Assembly (NCBI GenBank): GCA_020975725.1
Contig: QXJR01000028.1
Coordinates: 434,001-498,000 of the forward strand
Length of the DNA: 64,000 nucleotides
From: Picocystis sp. L7
Lineage: Eukaryota > Chlorophyta > Picocystophyceae > Picocystales > Picocystaceae
Direction of reading: 5' to 3'
The notes below the pieces were generated by a model. The model saw only the letters and a list, made by a program, of their open reading frames with translations. It was not told where the DNA came from and searched no databases. Position numbers and translations under genes: made by a program. Numbering within the stretch: position 1 is the stretch's first letter; the number at the start of each line of letters is the position of its first letter. Positions 30,849 to 40,252 of the stretch are shown in pieces.

Positions 30849-32252
30849 ATGGGAAAGCGAAACGGAAGCGTGGCGAAGGGAGAGGGAGAAGAAAGCAGCG
30901 CACTGCGACGGATCAGCGCAGGATTGGCCACCGCCTTGGCCAAGTTCCGGCGGTCGAACGCCCAGGACGCGACGCAGCTGTCGTTGGTGCGTGCAAGCGC
31001 ACGCGTTCCAGGACGCCTCGGAGGCGAAGGGGCGAAGATTCCGGATGCTGACGGACGGACGGATGGCCGAAACCCACGACGACGCGGCGGGAACGTGCTT
31101 GGCGACGTCGACGTACAGGTGGGAGCGGGACCGGACGCAGATGAAAAGTTGACGCCGAACAAACGGCCTTCTTCTGGTTCGGACAACAGCCTCATCACCT
31201 CGTCCAGCCGGAAGAAGAAGAAGGAGCAGTCCGCCATTCGACTGGCCTCGCCGCTGTCCAAGGTGACGAGAGCGGACGTCGAAACGGAAGAAGCAGACGT
31301 GGCCAGGAACCTCACACAGGAGTTCGAGAACGACAAAAACGCACCGGGAGCAGACAATGGTGGAGAAAGCGAAGGCCTGGAAAAGGAGGCGTCGAAAAGC
31401 ACACTCTTGGCGTTCTTCTCGCCCATGTATTCGCTCTTCAAGGGTGGCATGCCGAGGCCAGGACACGATGCGACCACCGCGAACGTTGCGGCCACACTGG
31501 AACACCACCCCGAATACGAGGTGTACGAGATGGACAAGCCCTCACTGGCGTGCGAAGAGGAAAGCGACCTGGAAGAAGAGTACGAGTACGAACTGTTCGA
31601 CCCGTACTTCTTCATCAAAAATCTACCTCCTTTGCACCAGTGCGTGTGCTCCTCGCGCCCCTTGCTGCTACCGAAGAAAACCAGGCGGTGCCCGCCGCAC
31701 ACACTGGTCCTGGACCTGGACGAAACCCTAGTGCACAGTACCTTGGATGGTTACATAGATGATGCAGATTTTTCTTTCCCAGTGGAATTCAACTGCCAGG
31801 AAATCATCATACACGTCAAATGTAGACCGGGGGTGCTGGAGTTCCTCGACACGGTCTCGAAGCACTTCGAGGTGGTCATCTTCACTGCGTCTCAAAAGGT
31901 ATATGCAGAGACATTACTGGACATACTGGATCGAGATCGGAAGTTTATAAAGCACAGGATATACCGAGACTCCTGTGTGTACGTGGAAGGCAATTACATG
32001 AAGGATCTGTCTGTGCTCGGGAGAGACTTGTCGAAGGTTGTGATTGTGGACAACTCCCCCCAAGCGTTTGGGTTTCAACTTGCCAATGGCATTCCAATTG
32101 AATCATGGTTTGATGACAGACACGATAGGGAGTTGAACGAGTTGCTCCCGTTCCTCCTTAACATAGCGAAGGAGGATGACGTACGCCCATTGATTGAACA
32201 GAGGTTCAGGCTGCATGAACTTGTTCGCAGTGCAAAGGAGCCTCGTTCTTGA
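30849..32252 (+). CDS. SCP/CTDSPL2-type protein phosphatase (FCP1-like, NIF domain)
   Basis: A 467-aa protein whose C-terminal 180 residues are a complete HAD-type serine phosphatase domain. LVLDLDETLVHS holds the DxDxT catalytic motif (D289, D291). GVLEFLDTVSKHFEVVIFTAS, ILDRDRKFIKHRIYRDSC, LSVLGRDLSKVVIVDNSP and IESWFDDRHDRELNELLPFL complete it. Relatives dephosphorylate the RNA polymerase II C-terminal domain or transcription factors. The N-terminal 280 residues are poorly conserved, basic, then acidic (EEESDLEEEYEYELFDPYFF), as in the CTDSPL2/SSP4 group. I chose the ATG at 30849 (MGKRNGSVAK). It converges with PRP16, 158 bases between stops. Confidence 0.9.
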   Translation: MGKRNGSVAKGEGEESSALRRISAGLATALAKFRRSNAQDATQLSLVRASARVPGRLGGEGAKIPDADGRTDGRNPRRRGGNVLGDVDVQVGAGPDADEKLTPNKRPSSGSDNSLITSSSRKKKKEQSAIRLASPLSKVTRADVETEEADVARNLTQEFENDKNAPGADNGGESEGLEKEASKSTLLAFFSPMYSLFKGGMPRPGHDATTANVAATLEHHPEYEVYEMDKPSLACEEESDLEEEYEYELFDPYFFIKNLPPLHQCVCSSRPLLLPKKTRRCPPHTLVLDLDETLVHSTLDGYIDDADFSFPVEFNCQEIIIHVKCRPGVLEFLDTVSKHFEVVIFTASQKVYAETLLDILDRDRKFIKHRIYRDSCVYVEGNYMKDLSVLGRDLSKVVIVDNSPQAFGFQLANGIPIESWFDDRHDRELNELLPFLLNIAKEDDVRPLIEQRFRLHELVRSAKEPRS

Positions 32253-32402
32253 GGAGTACATATGGGGTGATGATGCGGGTGCCATGGACCAGGTGGACAA
32301 ACATACTTCACAGAACTGGTAGCACATGCGGTAAGCTCTACAATAAGCTCATCTAGTCCTTGAATCGGAGGGAAGGCGTGAATTCCATAGCAAAGCGTAC
32401 TT

Positions 32403-32408
32403 TTTATT
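32403..32408 (-). promoter_or_regulatory. AATAAA polyadenylation signal of the PRP16 gene
   Basis: AATAAA on the minus strand begins two bases after the PRP16 stop codon. Being so close to the stop, it may not be the main site, but it suggests plant/animal-type rather than TGTAA signals. Confidence 0.4.
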
Positions 32409-32410
32409 GA

Positions 32411-35400
32411 TCAGAGGCCAAAGCGGCGAACTTTCCGCTTGAGACTCTTTTGGGACGTGGTTGTCCCAGGCATTATTATTGGTTTGTTTCCCTCCTTTTT
32501 CAATTCTACTGTTTGCTTCGAGGCCTCTGCCACTGCCATGTCTTCTTCCATTTTGTCTGCCAAGTGCTTAAGCCTCTGCTTGTGATGGAGTCTGCCTTCA
32601 CCACTGCCTTTGATGCTGAAAAACATTGGGCCAACCTCCGCCAGCCACTCTGGCTCCACTGCAGTTACACACCTCATATACTGTTTGCTGGTCAGAATGA
32701 GCTCGTGGTACACAATATAATCTGGCGTGTAACCAAGACCGTACAACGCGCTAGAAGGGTGCAGCTGACAAGGTAGACCACTCCTGCAATTCAGGTACTC
32801 GCCTATGCCTTTCATCCTGGCAGCATTTGTAAAATACGAACTGCAGATGGCTTTCCGGCATACATCCCATTGGGAACCACAAGATATGCGGGGCACACGC
32901 TGCTGCTTCATAATATCAAGAAGCTGAGCACGCACTTCACGTGCTTTCTGAAGCCCCTTCGAATGAAGGAAGTGCACGCTGCACCAATCTGCCCTGCATC
33001 CATTCTTCTTCCACTGTGTGTACACATTAAGCAAGGTTAGATGGTCGCTTTCTGGAACAAAAAACTTCTCTCTGGCTGCATCGCTTTCTTCAACTCTCCC
33101 AGGTGGCCTAAAAAAAACGGGCGGAACGCTCAGCATGCTGACAACCGTAAGCACTTCTTCTGAACATCCAAGTTCTGCTGCTACCAGAAGAAGCTTGGCC
33201 AAGGCCGGGTCCAAAGGAAACTCCACCATCCTGCGCCCCAGGTCTGTCAACCCACCTGCATTGTCTAAAGCACCGAGGATCCACAGACCATGCATGCTGT
33301 TTAAAATATTCTCTTGTGGAGGGGGATCCATGAAGTCGAAATCGAGAAGGTCATCAATGTTGAGGCTCTTGAGCAGCAACACCACATGCCCTAAATTTGT
33401 ACGTTGGATTTCAGGTACGGTGTTCTCCAGCATTTCCAGGCGATACTGAGACTCTGTGAAAAGCCTTGCGCACATACCTGGCCCTGTGCGTCCCGCGCGC
33501 CCTGCACGTTGGTTTGCAGCAGCTTGGCTCTCTGGGAAGACCTGCAATGCATCCATACCCATTCGCGGATTGTACACTTTCATTTTGCAGTATCCACAAT
33601 CGATGACATACAGGATGCCGTCTATTGTCAGGCTTGTTTCTGCTATGTTTGTGCTGACGACACACTTCCTAACCCCAGGTTCAGCTTTCTCAAAGATCTT
33701 TGTCTGCAGGTCCGAAGGGAGCTGGCTGTAGATGGGAAGAATGCTTAGGTTGGGTACATCCTCACCAAGTCTATCAAGCCTTTCCTGCAGCGTGAAGCAC
33801 ACCGCCTCAATTTCCTCTTGACCAGTCATGAATATCAAAATATCCCCAGGTGGACTTCCTAGATGAGTGCTGAGAGCTTGCTTCACGGCAGCTTCCACAT
33901 AATCTTCGACAACAGTCCTGCTGAACAGGACATCCACCGGAAAGGTTCTCCCAGGGATATTGAAAATGGGTACACTGCCAAAGAAATTGGAAAACTTCTC
34001 AGCATCAAGCGTGGCAGAAGTCACTAATAGCTTGAAGTCTCTCCTTTGTGCCACGATTTTTTTGAGGATGCCAAAGAGAACATCTGTATGAAGCGATCTC
34101 TCGTGTGCCTCATCCATGATAACCACCGAATAAGAATCCAAGTCTTGTTCCTTCAGTGTTTCTCGTAGCAAAACACCATCTGTCATATACTTTATTTTCG
34201 TCTTCTCCCCAGTGCAATCTTCAAATCGAATAGCGTAGCCTACCTCCATCCCTAGCCCGACATTCATTTCCTCACTAACCCGCTTGGCGACAGAAACAGC
34301 GGCCACCCTCCTCGGTTGGGTGCACCCTATCAGACCCCTTTTGCCGTACCCGTCTTCGTAGAGATACTGCGTCATTTGGGTGGTTTTCCCACTCCCCGTT
34401 TCTCCCACCACCACAACGATCTGGTTTTCCCGAATTGCTTTCATCAAACCCTCTCTACAACCAAAGACGGGAAGCTGGCGCCTCTGCTCTGCAACCATGC
34501 TTGAATTTGCCTTATCCCTTTTCCCTCGATTCTTCTCCATCAGCTCTCTGAACTGCGAGCCTGCCCTATAATCCAGATGCTCGTCTTCAACGCGCTGGTC
34601 CTCCCCGCCGGGTTCCTTGGCCCCTTTTTGTTCCCTTTCGTCCTGGGTCAACCCTGTGATGTGTCCCATTCGACTACCAGCGACTTCCCAGAAACGTTCC
34701 CTGCTCTTCTTGCTGTCTCTCTGTTCGCGGATTTCTTTCAAGAGTGCACTTCCCCTTTTGCTAACGATGGCCATGTCCGAGGTTGGATCTTTCAACGGCA
34801 CCACCGGGTCGGATTGCTTGGTGAAGGTGATTCTTCCATCCAGGAAAGGTGGTTTGGTGTCATGGACCAGAAGGACCACTTTGGCATCGTCCTCTTCGTC
34901 GAAGTTGGTATCGTGTTCTCCCAACCTTCCCATGCCTGAGGTGACGAGCCGGTTCTCTTCCCACGCATCGCGATCGGATTCCATCTGCGATGCTTTTTTC
35001 ATCTGAACCATCGACATCTTCCTCCTGCTTGGATTTGCCAGCATTTTCTGCAAGTTTTCCTTGGCTTTCCACGCCTCTTCACCTCCGAAGAAGCTTGGTT
35101 CGCTGGTCGTCAAGTCCACGACCTGATCTTCGTCTCGATCGTACCATTCCACGTCCACTTGATGTTCTGCGTTCTTCCATCCCACCTCAGATTCCGATCT
35201 TGGAGGTTCCACTCGCGTCTGCGTGCTGCTGCCTTGAACACGTCCATCGGTGCGTGCTCGTTCCACGTGTCTTCTTCCATCGTTCCATTCGCCACGTGTT
35301 CGACGCCCTTTCCGGTCATCCTCGCCTCCCTCGCTCCTCTGGCGCAGGGAAGTACCTTTCGTCTCCCTTCCCTTCCTTCCAGACGCATCCCATCGAACAC

Positions 35401-35425
35401 TGGTTCCCTCCTTTTCCTCGTCCAT
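32411..35425 (-). CDS. PRP16: DEAH-box splicing helicase PRP16 / DHX38
   Basis: A 1004-aa DEAH/RHA helicase. In this family PRP16 remodels the spliceosome after the first splicing step. The region before the helicase core is diagnostic: VHDTKPPFLDGRITFTKQ at about 187-204, VPLKDPTSDMAIVSKRGS, and FWEVAGSRMGHITGL. The core has GETGSGKTTQ (341-350), DEAHERS (438-444), SATLDAEKFS, FMTGQEEIEA, and QRAGRAGRTGPG. WH, ratchet and OB domains follow (LDPALAKLLLVAAELGCSEE; SCGSQWDVCRKAICSSYFTN; SSALYGLGYTPDYIVYHELI). The N-terminal RS/RG-rich part is shorter than in human DHX38 (1227 aa). The start is the ATG at 35423-35425. The whole gene is one exon. Tandem TTAAC boxes begin 56 bases upstream. Confidence 0.95.
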   Translation of the reverse strand: MDEEKEGTSVRWDASGRKGRETKGTSLRQRSEGGEDDRKGRRTRGEWNDGRRHVERARTDGRVQGSSTQTRVEPPRSESEVGWKNAEHQVDVEWYDRDEDQVVDLTTSEPSFFGGEEAWKAKENLQKMLANPSRRKMSMVQMKKASQMESDRDAWEENRLVTSGMGRLGEHDTNFDEEDDAKVVLLVHDTKPPFLDGRITFTKQSDPVVPLKDPTSDMAIVSKRGSALLKEIREQRDSKKSRERFWEVAGSRMGHITGLTQDEREQKGAKEPGGEDQRVEDEHLDYRAGSQFRELMEKNRGKRDKANSSMVAEQRRQLPVFGCREGLMKAIRENQIVVVVGETGSGKTTQMTQYLYEDGYGKRGLIGCTQPRRVAAVSVAKRVSEEMNVGLGMEVGYAIRFEDCTGEKTKIKYMTDGVLLRETLKEQDLDSYSVVIMDEAHERSLHTDVLFGILKKIVAQRRDFKLLVTSATLDAEKFSNFFGSVPIFNIPGRTFPVDVLFSRTVVEDYVEAAVKQALSTHLGSPPGDILIFMTGQEEIEAVCFTLQERLDRLGEDVPNLSILPIYSQLPSDLQTKIFEKAEPGVRKCVVSTNIAETSLTIDGILYVIDCGYCKMKVYNPRMGMDALQVFPESQAAANQRAGRAGRTGPGMCARLFTESQYRLEMLENTVPEIQRTNLGHVVLLLKSLNIDDLLDFDFMDPPPQENILNSMHGLWILGALDNAGGLTDLGRRMVEFPLDPALAKLLLVAAELGCSEEVLTVVSMLSVPPVFFRPPGRVEESDAAREKFFVPESDHLTLLNVYTQWKKNGCRADWCSVHFLHSKGLQKAREVRAQLLDIMKQQRVPRISCGSQWDVCRKAICSSYFTNAARMKGIGEYLNCRSGLPCQLHPSSALYGLGYTPDYIVYHELILTSKQYMRCVTAVEPEWLAEVGPMFFSIKGSGEGRLHHKQRLKHLADKMEEDMAVAEASKQTVELKKEGNKPIIMPGTTTSQKSLKRKVRRFGL

Positions 35426-35480
35426 GGCCGAACACGCGCGTGCGCGACGAAGCCGAGATGCGACATGGAAGCGCCTCCTG

Positions 35481-35554
35481 CTTAACCCCTTCGCTTAACT
35501 TCGTGGCTTAACCCCTTCGCTTAACTTCGTGGCTTAACCCCGTGGTTAACCCCA
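35481..35554. promoter_or_regulatory. Tandem TTAAC-box array upstream of PRP16
   Basis: Two copies of a 26-bp unit containing CTTAACCCC and CTTAACTTCG (35481-35506, 35507-35532) are followed by CTTAACCCC and GGTTAACC. Six TTAAC boxes thus lie between 56 and 130 bases upstream of the PRP16 start codon. A promoter role is inferred. Confidence 0.5.
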
Positions 35555-36726
35555 CCGGTGAAGTCCGTCGGTTCGGACCCACCGATGGACGTCCCCGAGA
35601 AACGAGGGCTTCGGGGGAGGAGGGGAAGACCACGGCGCTCGAGGAGGATGAAGGACGCCGCGATGGAGGTTCACGACCATCCATCCAAACGAAAAACGGA
35701 CGGAGAAGGAGTGGAACGGCCTTGCTTGTCACGCTACGAGGAGCAGGCGAGGAACCGCCATCCATCCGTGCCCCGGCAGATGCCCTTGCCTTTGCAACCA
35801 ATGCTTCAAGATGGAACGCGATACTGGGGAGAATGCCACCCGAGGCCATATCCGAGGGATGCTGCAAGGAGATCGAAGCGTGGGGTAAGAACCCTACAGG
35901 ACGAATTCCAAGAGGAGGTGTTCGACGCACGTCTCGGATCCCTTTTTTCTCGGAGGTCGTGTAGTTCCGCGAGGTTCAATCGCATCACGATCCTCTTGAA
36001 ATCCGTTGGTTTCTCGAGCAAAAGGGGAGACATCCGGACGTCCCCTTGTGAAAAAAGTCGCGCCGACACCGGCGGCGTGCACGTGCATGTTCGAGGTCGC
36101 AACGGAATGAAGGCATCGTTCCATGGATTGCTCGATGTTTGACTCGGATCCCTCCCTTTGTTACGATTCCCTCGCATTCATGCCAACGATCGACGTTTCG
36201 AGGTGTCGAATCGAGGGTGCCTTCGATCGATGGGATCGACCGGACGACGTGGCCTCCGCCTTCCTTCGAAGACGACCGTTCGAGGCCCCACCCGGGGAGT
36301 TTTTTCTCCGAGGATCTCGGGGGGGGGGATCCCCTGCGGTTGGCTTGTGTGGGTGTGTGGGAGTGGGGGCGTGGACCTCGACTGACCTCCGATGGATCCG
36401 AGGCGACGTGGGGGGTGTGGCCCCCGAGGGGTGCAGTTGCACCCCCTTGCGGGACGGACCTCGGTCCCCAGATTCCTCCCGAGAGGGGACTGAACGGCTA
36501 GGAAGGGGTCTCCCCATCCAACGTCACCCAGCTGGCGGCTCGTCCGCCCCGGGATCCTCCCCTGTTCGCCTGTCGATTCCTTCGGGAGGGTGCATCTGCC
36601 ACCCCGCGCCACCAGTTACACCCCAGGCGGGGACGTGAGGTCGGGGCGAAGAGCTTCGCGAAGCGTCTGGGCGGGAAGCGCAGCACGCGCAGCAGGAAGG
36701 CGGCTGGCCACGATCGAGCGGACGCC
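35555..36726. other. Intergenic stretch with a possible unplaced exon and GC-rich leader
   Basis: On the plus strand, 35795-35889 reads like protein (FATNASRWNAILGRMPPEAI, then a Cys-Cys pair) and is followed by a good donor site (G-GTAAGAAC at 35884-35891). I could not find the adjoining exons. From 36290 to 36660 the sequence is GC-rich. It holds a one-mismatch copy of the promoter-type motif at 36295-36308 and an inverted repeat GGGGTGCA-gt-TGCACCCC at 36428-36445. This part is probably the 5' flank of the gene at 36727. Confidence 0.4.
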
Positions 36727-38103
36727 ATGGAAGGCGGCGTGCGTTTCCTGTCGAGGGGAGAGAAGCAGGGACTGCATCCAGAACGACACCGAGGACCGAG
36801 CGAGTCGTCCCTGACCACGCTGGCGCGAGGAGAGGACTGGGACGCGGGACATGCCTTCGACGGAAGAGGCGGAAAAGCGCACGCCGAGCTGGATTTCGGA
36901 CGTGCGATGCGGAGGGTCAGCTCAGCTCCCACGCTGAAAAACCTGGGAACCGCCAGCGGCAGCGCAGAAAACAACCGATCGAACATCGGTGCGGAAATGG
37001 AGGTCTACGTGGTCCACCGACCGTTGCGAGAGTTCGGTGGACCGGCCTTTCAGGCGCTCCCAGACTTCGTCAAACACACGCTTAGAGACCTAGGGATCTG
37101 TCATTACATGACGGTCTTCCGGACGCCAGATGGTGAGATGCGCCAGTTCGACTTCGGGCCGATCGGTGGAGACATCTCCCTCAAAGGGAAGCTCCCTGCA
37201 CACAAGAGAAGGATTAGAGAGAAGAGAGGGGCACAAGGAGAAATCAGGGAGGACATCGTAGACGTGTCCTCCCTGCCAGAAGACTGCATGTTTGTTGGAC
37301 GCACGAGGCTCACACTGGACGACATCAGGACGTTCAACCAAGTGCAAAACAGCGTGTACCTGCTGAACCAAAATGATTGCAGGCACTACTGCAACAACCT
37401 TGTTAGGTATTCCACTGGACTGGAGAAAGTTACCAGTGTCATGCTCACCTCCACGGTGTCGGAAAAGAGGAAGGCCAGAAAGAACGCCCATGAGAAGGTG
37501 TTGGATCCATTCATCTTTGCCTGCCACTACATGACAGATTGCACAAACTGGAAAACTGTGTCAAGGGTCCGTGATTGCACCGTGACCGTAGCTTGCACAG
37601 CCCTCGGTGTGAGGGCTTTTCCGGAGAGGCTCTCCGGGCCTTTGATGAAAGTTTTGCCTGCAAAGCAAGTCTTGCCACTCATTGGTGCTGCTGCAGGGAA
37701 GCCTTTTCGGAATGCCACCATCACGGCCTTTGCAGCTGCAGCTGCCTCCTACTCTGAGGGACTGGTGAACGCACCTCTGATTCGAGAAACAGTGAGCTTG
37801 GGGACAAAGATTGGCGATGGGTTAAAGGTAACGGCACATGTGGCGGAGTCTATTGTTGCAATGGGACTGAACACTTCAGTTTCTTCCTTTACTATGGCAT
37901 CATCTGGCGCAGTCACAGTGGCCTCTGAAGCAGCGACTTCAGCGGCAAAATATGCAGGCACAGCCTCAAGGGGGGCAGTGAAGGCGTTTGGCCTTGGCAT
38001 GAGAAAGTCTAGCTCTGGAGTTAGCTTGCCCAGGCTATCCAAGTCTGCAAGGGCAGCAATAGGTCGTCCGCTCGCCGTCTCGGTCACCCAGAGGCAGAGC
38101 TAA
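36727..38103 (+). CDS. Putative permuted papain-fold (NlpC/P60/LRAT-like) protein
   Basis: A 458-aa protein of unknown function. The central part has a pattern seen in circularly permuted papain-like folds, with histidine before cysteine: HYMTVFRTPDGEMRQFDFGP around H126, and later LNQNDCRHYCNNLVRYSTG around C218. In such families (LRAT, PPPDE, some NlpC/P60 proteins) these residues form a thiol hydrolase or acyltransferase site. The N-terminal 90 residues are low-complexity. The C-terminal 150 residues are rich in Ala, Ser and Val with weakly hydrophobic stretches, perhaps membrane-associated. The start is the ATG at 36727, after a GC-rich leader. The assignment rests on the two motifs only and no closer family was recognised. 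Confidence 0.55.
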   Translation: MEGGVRFLSRGEKQGLHPERHRGPSESSLTTLARGEDWDAGHAFDGRGGKAHAELDFGRAMRRVSSAPTLKNLGTASGSAENNRSNIGAEMEVYVVHRPLREFGGPAFQALPDFVKHTLRDLGICHYMTVFRTPDGEMRQFDFGPIGGDISLKGKLPAHKRRIREKRGAQGEIREDIVDVSSLPEDCMFVGRTRLTLDDIRTFNQVQNSVYLLNQNDCRHYCNNLVRYSTGLEKVTSVMLTSTVSEKRKARKNAHEKVLDPFIFACHYMTDCTNWKTVSRVRDCTVTVACTALGVRAFPERLSGPLMKVLPAKQVLPLIGAAAGKPFRNATITAFAAAAASYSEGLVNAPLIRETVSLGTKIGDGLKVTAHVAESIVAMGLNTSVSSFTMASSGAVTVASEAATSAAKYAGTASRGAVKAFGLGMRKSSSGVSLPRLSKSARAAIGRPLAVSVTQRQS

Positions 38104-38125
38104 GATGATGTAGTGCAGCTTTCTC

Positions 38126-38131
38126 AATAAA
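38126..38131 (+). promoter_or_regulatory. AATAAA polyadenylation signal
   Basis: AATAAA lies 23 bases after the stop codon of the upstream plus-strand gene, with TGTAA shortly after it. Confidence 0.5.
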
Positions 38132-38322
38132 GGTCGTGAATGTAAGGCACTCGCTACATTTGTCTTGAGTGTGCACAGAAGTGCATCATTTGTACAAATA
38201 AAACTAGGGATCAGCAGGTCTTGACAACCTCCAAATGTTTAGCAATCAGCAGGATGTGCATGTAAGAGATCCATATCTCTTAACAAAAGTGAACGGTACA
38301 AATCATGATGAATGTGTGTAGA

Positions 38323-38328
38323 TTTATT
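38323..38328 (-). promoter_or_regulatory. AATAAA polyadenylation signal of PurM
   Basis: AATAAA on the minus strand begins 16 bases beyond the PurM stop codon. Confidence 0.5.
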
Positions 38329-38343
38329 TCAGCAGGAAAACTG

Positions 38344-39532
38344 TTATAGAATTTCCACTGCTTCCACTTCAGTCACTTCACCAATGACGTGCGCACCATA
38401 CATAGAAGCTGCAGATGCCCCCTCTTTGTCAGTCACCACAACCATACCGATGCCCATGTTGAAGGTTCTGAACATCTCGGAATCCGACACTCCTCCGGCT
38501 TTTTGGAGCCATTGGAAGAGCGGAGGAATCTCCCATGACTCCTTGCGAATGCGAACACCGAGACCTTTTGGTAGAACACGTGGAATGTTGTCTGTAAAAC
38601 CACCACCAGTGATGTGTGCCATAGCTTTGACTGGGATTTTTTCTGCCATGCCCAGAACTTCATTCACGTAGATCGCAGTTGGTGCCAGCAGTGCCTCTCC
38701 TAGCATCTTATCCGTCCCTTCCAGAGGATCCCGGAGGGTTGTGCCTGATTTTTCTAAGATCTTCCTGACCAGCGAAAACCCGTTTGAGTGCACCCCCGTT
38801 GACGGCAATCCCAGGAGTATGTCGCCCGTTTGCACTTTGGAACCATCGATCAGATGGTCCTTCTTCACGAAGCCAACCGCAAAGCCACTCAAGTCGTACT
38901 CCCCATCAGGATAGAATCCGGGCATTTCAGCTGTCTCGCCACCCAACAGAACACAACCGCTGCGCTTGCAACCATCCACTATCCCTTTGACCACTTGCTC
39001 GGCCTTGTCTACATCCAGAGCTCCTGTAGCGAAGTAGTCCAGGAAGAACATGGGCTTGGCCCCGCAAGTGACGATGTCGTTGACGCTCATGGCCACCAGA
39101 TCAATGCCAATGGTGTCGTGTTTGTCCATCTCGAAGGCCAGTTTGAGCTTCGTGCCTACACCATCCGTCCCACCTACAAGGTATCCGTCGCCTGGTCGGT
39201 TGGATCGAACAGTCAGCCTTTTCGAACGATCCTTTTCGAGACCACGTCCACGACCAACGAACCGGTTGGCGGGTCCACTCACCGAAAGGATAAAGTCCGC
39301 TGAATCCACCGATTTCAGGACACATCTTCGCGATTCTTCGCACGAGTTCGCTTCCGGCGTCGATGTTCACTCCGGCATCCCGATAGGTGAGTCCAGGTTC
39401 GGCCGACGAGCCCAGGCACCGTCTCGGACCGCGACCGGCTCGTTTCACCGCCCTTCTGGCGGATCCTCCTGTGCACCGAACCGTCCTTGATCCCATCAGT
39501 GCGTCCTGGGACGACGCAAGCGAGGCAGCCAT
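38344..39532 (-). CDS. Phosphoribosylformylglycinamidine cyclo-ligase (AIR synthetase), one intron
   Basis: The coding sequence joins 39283-39532 and 38344-39191, giving 365 aa. The 91-bp intron starts GTGAGTGGAC and ends CCGACCAG. Splicing produces [20 protein letters not shown], matching plant PUR5 almost exactly, whereas the unspliced frame breaks this motif. The enzyme closes the imidazole ring in purine synthesis. Exon 1 holds [20 protein letters not shown] after a 45-residue Ala/Ser/Arg-rich extension, consistent with a chloroplast transit peptide as in plants. Exon 2 has [45 protein letters not shown] and [16 protein letters not shown]. The start is the ATG at 39530-39532. Variants of the promoter-type motif lie 75 and 270 bases upstream. 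Confidence 0.93.
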
Positions 39533-39606
39533 GCTCCTGGCGCGTGCAGGTGCGGCCTCGGAATGGCGCCGCCTCGAACGCAGTCGAATGCCGACCCAGG
39601 ACCCTC

Positions 39607-39815
39607 GGGAGTATATTCTCTGCCGGGCAGCGGTGGGTTCGGGTCCGTCCCATCGGTCCTTCCCCGGTTCTCCTCCCGATCGAACCCGGTATCCCTTCCC
39701 TTGGAGACCCGGATCCGACCGGGAAGGCTTCCGGTTCGTGTTCCCCAATGGAGCTGTTTCCCAGCGCAATCCTGCACCTGCAACTCCGCTCACCCCCAGT
39801 AGAGAATATTCTCCC
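39607..39815. promoter_or_regulatory. Promoter-type motif variants upstream of PurM
   Basis: GGGAGTATATTCTC at 39607-39620 and GAGAATATTCTCCC at 39802-39815 combine the outer arms of the recurrent 14-mer with the GAATATTC core of the HisG repeat. GGGTTCG/CGAACCC boxes lie between them. Function is inferred. Confidence 0.4.
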
Positions 39816-40225
39816 ATCATGGAGGTGGGAGGTCTCGAATCGAATCGAGTCGGGGGAGGTATGCATAGGAGGGAGCCACCCTTGTGCAGCACAAGTACAA
39901 AAAGCACGACGTACGCGTGAAGGTAGCCTTCCATCGCCCGGATGTACTCCGGTGGTGTGTCAGAATTCAGTGGCAAAGACAGGTGTGGACGTTTGCTGTT
40001 GCATTGGACTCGTGAGCTTGCCAGAGGCCAGGAGAGCACGGCAGCCGGAGCCGTTGGAACACACGCGGTCGAGCTCGGCCCCTGGTTGGTGACTTGCCTG
40101 CATCTGACATTCGAAGGATCCCACTCCAAAGCGAACGAACGGTGATCCAACGTCCATCTCTGTCCCTCCAAACCTGCTAGAAAGGCGATTCGGACGATTG
40201 CCACCCCCTCCCCTTCCCCTCGAGC

Positions 40226-40239
40226 GAGAAGAAACTCCC
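40226..40239 (-). promoter_or_regulatory. Promoter-type motif GGGAGTTTCTTCTC
   Basis: Exact copy on the minus strand, ending 13 bases before the ATG at 40253 of the aminopeptidase gene. If it is a promoter or leader element, the true start may be one of the downstream ATGs (40277 or 40322). Confidence 0.5.
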
Positions 40240-40252
40240 CTGGGCTTGGTGG

